Shown: piece by piece, positions 42,960 through 50,572 of the stretch
Position numbering within the stretch: position 1 is the stretch's first letter
How the letters are laid out: every line of letters begins with the position of its first letter
Origin: JAVVHH01 sp964613945
Lineage (GTDB): Bacteria; Pseudomonadota; Alphaproteobacteria; Acetobacterales; Acetobacteraceae
Length of the DNA stretch: 64,000 bases
Direction: 5' to 3'
Assembly: GCA_964613945.1 (NCBI GenBank)
Contig: CAZTJC010000001.1
Span: 365,540-429,539 of the forward strand
The notes under the pieces: generated by a model
Told to the model about the DNA's origin: nothing
Seen by the model: the letters and a program-made list of their open reading frames with translations, nothing else
Database searches by the model: none
Made by a program: the position numbers and the translations under genes

Positions 42960-44672
42960 CTGAAACCCCGCCTTACCGTCGCTCTCGGCCAGTGCTCGCA
43001 GCCTGGCCGAAAGGCGACAAACGATGATTTTCATGGCACCGTGCTGCCCGATGAACCCGCGCTTACCCTGAAAGGTGTCGCCGTGGCGCTCGCGGACGGG
43101 ATCAGCTCCAGCCGCGTCAGCGGGGTCGCCAGCAGCGTCGCGGTCCGCACCTTCCTCGCCGACTATTACTGCACGCCGGACGCCTGGTCGGTGCGGACGT
43201 CCGTCAACCGCGTGGTCGCGGCGATCAACGCCTGGCTGCATGCCGAAACCAAAAGCGGCGAAGGGGCGGAGGATCGTGACCGGGGCTACGTGTGCACGCT
43301 CGACCTGCTAGTGATCAAAGGCCGGGCCGCGCATCTGTTCCATGTTGGCGACGGCCGGATCTGGCGCGTGGCGGGGTCGTCGCTGGAGCAATTGACCCGG
43401 GATCACCGGGTCACGGTGTCGTCGGCGCAATCATATCTGGCGCGGGCGCTCGGCGCCGAGCCGCACGTCGAGATCGACTACCGGCAGCTCACGGTCGCGC
43501 CCGGCGAAACGTTCGTGCTCAGCACCGACGGGATCCACGACCATCTCGCGCCGGAGACGATTGCGGCTGCCATCGGCAGCGATCTCGAGGCGTCGGCCGC
43601 CGACATCGTGGCGCGCGCCCATGCCGCCGGCAGTCCGGACAACCTCACCGTCCAGCTCGTCCGCATCGATGCGCTGCCCGCGCCCGGGCTCGATCACCTG
43701 CTCGACCAAGCCGCCGAGCTGCCGCCCGCGCCGCTGCTCGAACCCGGCCAGACGCTTGACGGCTTTCGCGTGGTCCGCACCCTGCACGACAGCGCCCGCA
43801 GCCACCTTTATCTCGCCACCGACCCAGCGGGCACGCCCGTCGTGCTGAAGATCCCCTCGGTCGAACTCGGTGGTGACGCAGCCTATCTGCGGCGGTTCAT
43901 GATGGAGGAGTGGATCGCCCGGCGGATCGACAGCCCCTACATCGTCCGGCACCGGCCGCCCGAGACGCCGCGCTCGCGGCTGTATCTGGTGCTGGAGTAT
44001 GTCGACGGGCAGACGCTGGCGCAGTGGATGCGCGACAACGCAGCCCCGTCGCTGGAAAGCGTACGCGCCATCGTCGAGCAGGTCGCGCGCGGGCTGGACG
44101 CGTTTCACCGGCGTGAGATGACCCATGGCGACCTGCGACCGGAGAACGTCATGGTCGACGAGAGCGGCCGCGCGCGATTATTGGATTTCGGCTCCAGCGT
44201 CGTGCCCGGCGTGGCCGAGCTGGAGCCCGGCGTAGGCCCGGCGGGGCCACTCGGGACGGCACAATACTCCGCCTTCGAGCTGCTGCTCGGCGCGGCTGCG
44301 ACGCCGGCTTCCGACATCTGCTCGCTGGGCCTGATCGCCTATCACATGCTGACCGGACAACTGCCATACGGGGCGGCACCGGCGCGGGCGCGGAATGCAG
44401 CCGGGCTGCGCAAGCTGCGCTACCGCTCGGCGCTCGACCTCCGGCCGAGTTTGCCACGCTGGATCGACGGTGCATTGCGAAAGGCGGTGCATCCCTCGCC
44501 GCTGCGGCGCTACGAGGCGGCGGCGGATTTCGTGCAGGACCTGCGTGCGCCCAACCCGGCGTTGATGCAGGCATCGACCCCCTTGGCCGAGCGCGACCCC
44601 GTCCTTTTCTGGAAGGCGGTCGCGCTGGCCTTGGCGGTGGTGGTCGCGATCCTGCTAGTCGGGCGTCAGTAG
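42960..44672 (+). CDS. Bifunctional PP2C phosphatase / Ser-Thr protein kinase fusion, CTG start
   Basis: This 570-residue protein has an N-terminal PP2C domain (motif GRKATNDDF at 16-24; HVGDGRIW; STDGIHDHL; SPDNLTVQLV). A Hanks-type kinase follows: Lys in VVLKIPS near 295, THGDLRPENVMV near 388, LLDFGSS near 406. A single C-terminal helix anchors it in the inner membrane. The only in-frame start that keeps PP2C motif 1 is CTG 42960, three bases after the FNT stop; no ATG, GTG or TTG exists between the upstream in-frame stop and GTG 43041, which would delete the metal-binding Asp. It may control the FNT channel. Its end overlaps cynS by 7 bp. Confidence 0.85.
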   Translation: MKPRLTVALGQCSQPGRKATNDDFHGTVLPDEPALTLKGVAVALADGISSSRVSGVASSVAVRTFLADYYCTPDAWSVRTSVNRVVAAINAWLHAETKSGEGAEDRDRGYVCTLDLLVIKGRAAHLFHVGDGRIWRVAGSSLEQLTRDHRVTVSSAQSYLARALGAEPHVEIDYRQLTVAPGETFVLSTDGIHDHLAPETIAAAIGSDLEASAADIVARAHAAGSPDNLTVQLVRIDALPAPGLDHLLDQAAELPPAPLLEPGQTLDGFRVVRTLHDSARSHLYLATDPAGTPVVLKIPSVELGGDAAYLRRFMMEEWIARRIDSPYIVRHRPPETPRSRLYLVLEYVDGQTLAQWMRDNAAPSLESVRAIVEQVARGLDAFHRREMTHGDLRPENVMVDESGRARLLDFGSSVVPGVAELEPGVGPAGPLGTAQYSAFELLLGAAATPASDICSLGLIAYHMLTGQLPYGAAPARARNAAGLRKLRYRSALDLRPSLPRWIDGALRKAVHPSPLRRYEAAADFVQDLRAPNPALMQASTPLAERDPVLFWKAVALALAVVVAILLVGRQ

Positions 44673-45115
44673 GTCTTATAGGCCAGGAACTTGCCAGACA
44701 TGCCGATCTTGACCCGGTCGCCCTTCTGGTCCGGCTGCCGCTCGAGCGACATGTCGAAGTCGATCGCGCTCATGATGCCGTCGCCGAACTCCTCGTGGAT
44801 CAGCTCCTTCCACGTGGTGCCATAGACCGAAATCAGCTCGTAGAAGCGGTAGATCAGCGGGTCCGTCGGCACCTGCGTCGGCAAGGAACCGCGATAGGGC
44901 GCCTCTTGCAGCAGCTCGACCTCGTCATGATCAAGGTCGAACATGACGCCGGCCTTTTCGGCCATCTCCGCAGTCATGCTCATCTGGCCGAGGCAGGCGG
45001 CGGTGGTCCATACCGGCGCCGCACCAAGCTTGCTGGCGACCTCGGTCCAAGTCCAACCCTTCTTGCGCTTCGATGCCTTGATCTTCAGCCCCAGCGCCGT
45101 CTTTTCTTCGTTCAT
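44666..45115 (-). CDS. cynS: Cyanate hydratase (cyanase)
   Basis: This 149-residue cyanase converts cyanate and bicarbonate to ammonia and CO2. The catalytic triad of the family is present as Arg90, Glu93 (PLIYRFYELISVYGTTWKEL) and Ser116 (GIMSAIDF). The N-terminal helix-turn-helix-like part is also conserved. It faces the FNT-kinase genes, overlapping the kinase 3' end by 7 bp. ATG 45115 has AGGAG upstream. Confidence 0.94.
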   Translation of the reverse strand: MNEEKTALGLKIKASKRKKGWTWTEVASKLGAAPVWTTAACLGQMSMTAEMAEKAGVMFDLDHDEVELLQEAPYRGSLPTQVPTDPLIYRFYELISVYGTTWKELIHEEFGDGIMSAIDFDMSLERQPDQKGDRVKIGMSGKFLAYKTY

Positions 45116-45303
45116 CTACTCGAACTCCTCGTCAGTGCAGAGCGATGGGCTAGCAAGCGCCATACCGGCGCCAATGACGCCATGCGCAACCCGATTGCCA
45201 CACCTGCTCGCGTGAAGCATCCCTACCGCACAACGATGTTGCACTGCAGCATAGAACATCCCATTGTCTAGGCAGCGAACTGCGATGAACCAAGGAGAGG
45301 CCC

Positions 45304-45729
45304 ATGCGACCTGACGTCGTCAAAGGCAATGTATTCGTCGCCAACCTGCCGCTCGGCTTCACCGACGAGCAATTGGCAGAACTATTCGACCCATACGGCA
45401 TCGTTCTGCGCGCCTATCTCGCGCGCGACCCGGAGACCGGGCAGACGCAAGGCCATGGCCTCGTGGAACTGGCACCCGAGAAGGTCGTCGATGCGGCAAT
45501 CGAGGGTGTGACCGCCGAACGCCCTGGTGGACGCCGGGTTGACGTGCGGCGCGCGGACGACACGATGTGCATCGTGGCCAAGCGCCCGGCGCCGAAGCCG
45601 CGCCCAGTGCGCGAGGCAGGCCCGTGGGTCGAAACCCGCAGCCTTAGCCGCGCCCCGCGGGAAGCTCAGGTGGTCAGCAGCACCGACCGTGCCAGAAGCT
45701 GGAGCGGTACCCGCCTCACCCTCCGCTAG
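45304..45729 (+). CDS. RRM-type RNA-binding protein with basic tail
   Basis: This 141-residue protein has one RNA recognition motif (RNP2-like NVFVANLP at 9-16; RNP1-like TQGHGLVEL near 48-56) and a disordered basic Pro/Arg-rich C-terminal third. It is likely a small cold- or stress-type RNA-binding protein, as known in cyanobacteria and some proteobacteria. RNP1 lacks the usual aromatic pair, so binding may be weaker. AAGGAGAGG precedes ATG 45304. It is convergent with the CNT transporter. Confidence 0.82.
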   Translation: MRPDVVKGNVFVANLPLGFTDEQLAELFDPYGIVLRAYLARDPETGQTQGHGLVELAPEKVVDAAIEGVTAERPGGRRVDVRRADDTMCIVAKRPAPKPRPVREAGPWVETRSLSRAPREAQVVSSTDRARSWSGTRLTLR

Positions 45730-45745
45730 ACCGATCCCCTCGGTT

Positions 45746-45781
45746 CGAGCCTGTGCCGTTGCTGTAACGGTGCCGGGCTCG
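45746..45781. terminator. Possible hairpin between convergent RRM and CNT genes
   Basis: An interrupted stem joins CGAGCC (45746-45751) with GGCTCG (45776-45781) and CCGTT with AACGG inside. No clear T-run follows on either side, so terminator function is only plausible from position. Confidence 0.35.
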
Positions 45782-45808
45782 GGTCGGACGGGAAACAGTC
45801 TTATTTCG

Positions 45809-47044
45809 TCACCCTCCAGAGAGTAGACCGGCCAGCGCTCCGCTGAGCAGGGTCGCGATCGTGCCCGACACCAGCGAGCGCGCACCCAGCGCGGTGATCT
45901 CGGTCCGGCGTTCGGGCACCATGGCGACGAGGCCGCCGACCAGAATGCCGAGGCTGCCGAAATTGGCGAAACCGCACAGCGCATACGTCATGATCAGGCG
46001 CGATCGTGGATCGAGGTCGGCGCCACCAGAACCAGCCAGCGATAGGTAGGCGACGAACTCGTTCAGCACCGTCTTGGTGCCGAGCAGCAACGAGGCGGCG
46101 CCGCACTGTTCCCAAGGGATGCCGATTAACCACAGCACCGGGCGGAGCGGCACGGCCAGCAGCGCTTGCAGCGTCCATCCCGCGGCGACCTGGCCGATCG
46201 CGGCGTTGACCAGCGCGACGAGCGAGATGGTGACCAGCAGGCTGGTGGTGATGCCGATCAGCGGCGCGACGCCAGCGGCCGTTCCGCGCACCAACGCATC
46301 CAGGCTGCCGGAAGCGCGATTTTCCTCGTGCAACGCGACGCCCGACCCGCGCATCGGCCGCGAGAACGGCACCATCAACGCACCGACTGCCAGCGCGGCC
46401 GGCGTACTGACGACGGAAGCGACGATGATGATGGCCAGGGCGTTCGGCACCACCGGGGCGAGCACGGCACCGTAGATCACCATCACGGTGCCTGCCACGC
46501 CGGCCATGCCGCACGTCATCAGGGCAAACATCTCGCCGCGTTGCATGTCGCGCAGGTAAGGACGAACCAGGAGCGGCGCCTCGATCATGCCGACGAAGAT
46601 GTGCACCGCTGCCCCCAGCGCGAGCGGACCGTCGATGCCGAGCGTCCGGCGCAACACGGCGGCGAAGGCGGCGGTGATGGCCTGCAGCACGCGCCATTGA
46701 AACAACAGCGCGGAGATGGCGCTGATGACTAACACCAGCGGCAGCACCTTGAAGGCTAGGATGAATGCGCCGCCTGGCCGGGTTTCGGTGAAGGGCAGCG
46801 CCCCGCCGCCGAGATATCCGAACAGGAACGCAGTTCCTTCATCGGTTGCGCTCTGTAGTGCGCCGGCGGCACGGTCGATCATCAGAACGGCGTCGCGCGC
46901 TGCCTCGATGCGGGTGAGCAGGAGGGCGAGCACGATCTGCAGCGCGATGCCGGCCAGCACGGTTCGCCATGGAATTGCGCGGCGGTTCTCGCTCAGCGCC
47001 CAGGCCAGCGCCAGCAGGAGCGGGAAACCTGCGATCGCCTGCAT
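45809..47044 (-). CDS. Concentrative nucleoside transporter (NupC/CNT family)
   Basis: This 411-residue inner-membrane symporter imports nucleosides with protons or sodium. It has VHIFVGMIEAPLLVRPYL, MTCGMAGVAGTVMVIYGAVL, GTKTVLNEFVAYLSLA and CGFANFGSLGILVGGL, all CNT core regions. Start ATG 47044 is taken from the family start (MQAIAGFPLLLALAWALSENRR). It adds to the nucleobase theme of the window, but no salvage gene is adjacent. Confidence 0.9.
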   Translation of the reverse strand: MQAIAGFPLLLALAWALSENRRAIPWRTVLAGIALQIVLALLLTRIEAARDAVLMIDRAAGALQSATDEGTAFLFGYLGGGALPFTETRPGGAFILAFKVLPLVLVISAISALLFQWRVLQAITAAFAAVLRRTLGIDGPLALGAAVHIFVGMIEAPLLVRPYLRDMQRGEMFALMTCGMAGVAGTVMVIYGAVLAPVVPNALAIIIVASVVSTPAALAVGALMVPFSRPMRGSGVALHEENRASGSLDALVRGTAAGVAPLIGITTSLLVTISLVALVNAAIGQVAAGWTLQALLAVPLRPVLWLIGIPWEQCGAASLLLGTKTVLNEFVAYLSLAGSGGADLDPRSRLIMTYALCGFANFGSLGILVGGLVAMVPERRTEITALGARSLVSGTIATLLSGALAGLLSGG

Positions 47045-47154
47045 TCTCAGCGTATCTCGACAGTGTTGGTCGTTTGAATGCCGTTCATCGGGCCAAAGAT
47101 GCACCGGTCAGCATGGCTTGGCCACGACCCTGCGTCTCGCGGGCCGGGTAGACA

Positions 47155-47197
47155 TAAAAAAGGGCGGCTGCCGCATTCTGCGACAACCGCCCTTTCT
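47155..47197. terminator. Bidirectional hairpin terminator-like element
   Basis: AAAAAAGGGCGGC pairs with CCGCCCTTTC around 47155-47195, giving a 9-bp main stem with a partly paired loop. An A-run on the left and a T-run on the right mean it can stop the lipoprotein transcript (minus strand). It also separates that gene from the CNT gene. Confidence 0.7.
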
Positions 47198-47209
47198 GGT
47201 TACAGCAGC

Positions 47210-47524
47210 TTAGTAGCGCTTGTTGGCCGGGTAAGCGCCGCTGGTGTCGCTGCCGGTGACCCGATCGTAGGTGCGGCTGACGGCGGTGCCGGGCGGGTTG
47301 GCGGGGGTGCCGTCGCGCTGAGCCGGATAGGCGCCGCTGACGTCGGTGCCGGCAGCGCGATCTACGGCGCGGGTGGCCTGGGTGCCGGGCGGGTTGCCAG
47401 GCTTGCCATCAGCCTGACGCGGGTAGACGCCGCTGGTGTCGGTGCCGGCGGCACGGTCATAGGCCGCACAGCCGCTGACGGCCAGGAGGGTAGCGGCACT
47501 GAGGGCGAGAAACGAACGCGTCAT
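47210..47524 (-). CDS. Small lipoprotein with three tandem 32-residue repeats
   Basis: This 104-residue predicted outer-envelope lipoprotein has the lipobox AVSGC (Cys19). The mature part is three repeats of a 32-residue unit, [Y/V]DRxxGxDxSGxYPxxxDGxPxNPPGTxxxR, starting near residues 22, 54 and 86, the last truncated at ANKRY. The repeats are Gly/Pro/Asp-rich, with no known catalytic motif. I do not recognise the family. Confidence 0.75.
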   Translation of the reverse strand: MTRSFLALSAATLLAVSGCAAYDRAAGTDTSGVYPRQADGKPGNPPGTQATRAVDRAAGTDVSGAYPAQRDGTPANPPGTAVSRTYDRVTGSDTSGAYPANKRY

Positions 47525-47586
47525 CTGAGGTCCTTGAGCTAGAGCAATCTGAAAAAGCCTAGCGTCTGCAACCTCTGATAGTTCCC

Positions 47587-48525
47587 TCAGCTCTTTCGCC
47601 CGGCCACGCGACGCTTGGCCGGTGCCTCTGCCGGCTCGGCCTTCGACTTTGTCGGCGGCTTCGCGGCAACCCTTTTCCTGGCCGGCTTGGCTGCCTTTGC
47701 TGCGGTTTCCGGGGCCGCTATCTTGGCCCCGCTGCCGCCCCGCAGGCTGCGGCGCAACGCTTCCATCAGGTCAATGACGTTGCTTTCCGGCACAGCCTCC
47801 TTTTCCTCGATCACGAGGCCTTCCGACTTCTCCGCCACCAACTTGTGGAGCGCATCGGCGTAACGATCGTCGAACATTGCCGGGTCGAACGCCCCCTCCT
47901 GCTTGTCGATGATGGCGCGGGCGATGTCGATCATCTGCTTGTCGGGCTTTGTTTGCGGAATGTCGCCGAACAGCTCCCCGTCGTTGCGCACCTCGTCATA
48001 CGCATGCAGCGTGCTGAGCAGGAAGCCGGCGCCGCGCACTTCGATGGCGACGATCCGCTCCCGCCCCGTCATCACGACCCGGCCCAGCGCGACCCGGCCC
48101 GCCCCCTGCATGGCGTCGCGGATGACGGCGAACGGCTCCATCAGTTCGGCCCGGCCGGTCGGCACCATGTAATACGGCGTATCCCAGTACACGCGGTCGA
48201 TGGTCTCCGAGTCGACGAAGCGCTCGATCTGGATCGTCTTGGTGCTCTCCAGCCGGATCGCCTTGATGTCGTCATCCTCGATGATGACGTATTTGCCCTT
48301 CTCGACCTCGTAGCCGTGCAGCAACTCGTCGCGGGGGACCTCCTGCTCGCCTTCCGGCAGCGTCGGGTCCTTCCACGCCTGCTTCACCCGGTTGTGCGAC
48401 TCCGGATGCAGCAGGTGGAAATGCACGCCGCCCCCCTCCGACGTCGCCTTGAACAGCGCCACCGCGCAATTCACCAGCGACAAGCGGAGATGACCTTCCC
48501 AAACGGGACGCGATGAACGGGGCAT
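47587..48525 (-). CDS. ku: Ku protein, bacterial non-homologous end joining
   Basis: This 312-residue bacterial Ku binds DNA ends. The core has PVWEGHLRLSLVNCAVALFKAT, HLLHPESHNRVKQAWKD, KGYEVEKGKYVII-like (HGYEVEKGKYVIIEDDD) and YWDTPYYMVPTG. It ends in a long Lys/Ala/Pro-rich basic tail of about 60 residues that probably aids DNA threading. No LigD or ligase gene is adjacent in this window; the partner may be elsewhere. It lies 11 bp after the TPP-enzyme gene, suggesting cotranscription. Confidence 0.92.
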   Translation of the reverse strand: MPRSSRPVWEGHLRLSLVNCAVALFKATSEGGGVHFHLLHPESHNRVKQAWKDPTLPEGEQEVPRDELLHGYEVEKGKYVIIEDDDIKAIRLESTKTIQIERFVDSETIDRVYWDTPYYMVPTGRAELMEPFAVIRDAMQGAGRVALGRVVMTGRERIVAIEVRGAGFLLSTLHAYDEVRNDGELFGDIPQTKPDKQMIDIARAIIDKQEGAFDPAMFDDRYADALHKLVAEKSEGLVIEEKEAVPESNVIDLMEALRRSLRGGSGAKIAAPETAAKAAKPARKRVAAKPPTKSKAEPAEAPAKRRVAGRKS

Positions 48526-48536
48526 GCGGGTCGATC

Positions 48537-50243
48537 CTACGGTCGCGATTTGACCACGCCGGTACCAGCACGGAGCTGCGTGATGGTGGCGCGGGAGGTG
48601 ATCTGGTCCTGGTTCTGCCGCAACTCGATCAGCGCCGGCTTGCCGCTGGCCACCGCGCGCTCGAACGCGGGGGCGAACTCGGCATCGGTGGTGACCACCT
48701 CGCCATGGCCGCCGAAGCTGGCCATGAACTGCGCGAAGTCGGGGTTGGTCAGCGCGGTGCCGGATACGCGGCCCGGGTAGGTCCGCTCCTGGTACATGCG
48801 GATCGTGCCATACATCGCATTGTTGAATACGATAATGATCGGGGCGGCACCGTACTGGAACGCCGTGGCGATCTCGGTACCGGTCATGAGCATGCCGCCA
48901 TCGCCGACAAAGGCGATGGATTGCCGGCCCGGGAACGCGATCGAGGCACCGACGCAGGCCGGCACGCCGTAGCCCATGGCGCCGTTGGTGGGGCCGATGA
49001 AGCGCTGGTGCTCGCCGAAATCGATGAACCGCGCGGGCCAGGTGGCGAAATTGCCGGCATCGCAGGTGAAAATCGCGTCGGGCGCCGCCAGCCGTTCGAG
49101 GTCGCGCATGACGCGGGCCAGGTTGAGGCCGTCATACGCCGGCGGGGTGCGACCGGCCTGGCGCAACGCGCGCAGCTCCTGGGTCCAGGCCGACCATGGC
49201 GTGGCGGGAACATCGAGGGCGCTGGCCGCGACGGCGAAGGCGTTCACGTCGCCGGCGATGCCGAGCGCCACCCGGTACACGCGGCCGATCTCGGCCTGGT
49301 CGGGATACACGTGCACGATCGGCACGCTGCCGGCCTTGTCGAACAGGGTGTAACCCTGGGTCACGGATTCCGGCAGGCGGGTGCCGATGGCGAGGATGAG
49401 ATCGGCGTCACGCGCGCGGGCGACGAGCGCCGGGTCGGAGCCGACACCGAGGTCGCCGATGAAGTTCTCTAGATGGCCGTCATAAGTGCCCTGGCGTCGG
49501 AACGCGACGGCGACGGGAATGTCGTGTGCCGTGAGGAAGCGCTGGATGGCGGCCCGGCCCTCGGCTGTCCAGGTGGAGCCGCCCAGGATGGCGAGCGGCT
49601 TGCGGCTGCGGGCCAGCAGCGCCGGCAGCGCCGCGATGGCGCGCGGGTCCGGCGCGGGCGGATGCACGGCCGAGCGCGCCAGATCCGGCACGTCGACCAG
49701 ATCGCGCTGCATCTCCTCGGACAGCGCGATCACCACCGGGCCGGGTCGGCCGCTGGTGGCGATGTCCACGGCGTGCGCCACCAGCTCGGGGATGCGGCTG
49801 GCGTCGTCGATCTGGGTAACCCATTTGGCGAGTGGGCCGAACATCTTGCGGTAATCGACTTCCTGGAAGCTCTCGCGGTCGGTCTCCGCGAACGGAATCT
49901 GACCCACGAACAGCAGCATCGGCGTGCTGTCCTGCATGGCGATATGGACGCCGATGGAGCCATGGCAGGCGCCGGGTCCGCGGGTGACGAAGGCGGCGGC
50001 CGGGCGGCCGGTGAGCTTGCCGTAGGCTTCGGCCATGTTCACGGCACCGGCCTCGAAGCGGCACGTCACGGTCTTTACCTGATCGGCGATCTCGTAGAGC
50101 CCGTCGAGCACGTCGAGGTAGCTCTCGCCCGGCACGAGGAACACGGTGTCGATGCCCTGAGCGACCAGCGCGTCGGCCAGGACGCGTCCGCCGCGGCGCG
50201 TCGGCCCATCTTGTTGAGCTGCTTGTTGATGAGCTGCTGACAT
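48537..50243 (-). CDS. Acetolactate-synthase-like thiamine diphosphate-dependent enzyme
   Basis: This 568-residue TPP enzyme has an N-terminal Pyr domain with the catalytic Glu in CRFEAGAVNMAEAYGKLTGRPAAAFVTRGPGA. A central FAD/nucleotide-like domain follows, then a PP domain with the TPP motif GDGGMLMTGTEIATAFQYGA...FNNAMYG. It lacks an adjacent regulatory subunit, so it may be a catabolic enzyme (for example glyoxylate carboligase-, sulfoacetaldehyde- or benzoylformate-type) rather than IlvB. ATG 50243 is from the homology start. It is divergent from a small RAM-domain gene. Confidence 0.85.
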   Translation of the reverse strand: MSAAHQQAAQQDGPTRRGGRVLADALVAQGIDTVFLVPGESYLDVLDGLYEIADQVKTVTCRFEAGAVNMAEAYGKLTGRPAAAFVTRGPGACHGSIGVHIAMQDSTPMLLFVGQIPFAETDRESFQEVDYRKMFGPLAKWVTQIDDASRIPELVAHAVDIATSGRPGPVVIALSEEMQRDLVDVPDLARSAVHPPAPDPRAIAALPALLARSRKPLAILGGSTWTAEGRAAIQRFLTAHDIPVAVAFRRQGTYDGHLENFIGDLGVGSDPALVARARDADLILAIGTRLPESVTQGYTLFDKAGSVPIVHVYPDQAEIGRVYRVALGIAGDVNAFAVAASALDVPATPWSAWTQELRALRQAGRTPPAYDGLNLARVMRDLERLAAPDAIFTCDAGNFATWPARFIDFGEHQRFIGPTNGAMGYGVPACVGASIAFPGRQSIAFVGDGGMLMTGTEIATAFQYGAAPIIIVFNNAMYGTIRMYQERTYPGRVSGTALTNPDFAQFMASFGGHGEVVTTDAEFAPAFERAVASGKPALIELRQNQDQITSRATITQLRAGTGVVKSRP

Positions 50244-50285
50244 CGTCCGTTCGCTTCCCGGGTTTGTTTCGGCTAGGACAGCAGG

Positions 50286-50540
50286 ATGCGGCCGATATTC
50301 GTTCAAATCAAATGCGAGATGGGCGCCGCCTACAAGGTGGCACAAATTGCGGTCGATACGATCGCCGAGCTGTCGGAGATCTACTCGACCTCCGGACAGT
50401 ACGATCTGCTCGGCAAATTTTACCTCGATGCAGAGCAGGATACCGGGCTGTTCGTCACCGAGCGTGTGCAGACGATCCCAGGAGTGGCCGACACCTATAC
50501 GTTGATCACGTTCAACGCCTTCGCGTCCGGACGAGGATAG
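50286..50540 (+). CDS. Stand-alone Lrp/AsnC-type effector (RAM) domain protein
   Basis: This 84-residue protein is an effector-binding alpha-beta sandwich without a DNA-binding helix-turn-helix. It reads FVQIKCEMGAAYKVAQIAVD...YSTSGQYDLLGKFYLD, then EDTG-like residues and RVQTIPGVADTYTLITFNAF. It is 42 bp from, and divergent to, the TPP-enzyme gene. It may sense an amino or keto acid or modify another Lrp regulator. A tiny size and no DNA-binding domain are normal for this subclass. Confidence 0.78.
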   Translation: MRPIFVQIKCEMGAAYKVAQIAVDTIAELSEIYSTSGQYDLLGKFYLDAEQDTGLFVTERVQTIPGVADTYTLITFNAFASGRG

Positions 50541-50572
50541 TAGCCCAGCAAAAAACGGCAGGAGCATGGGTC

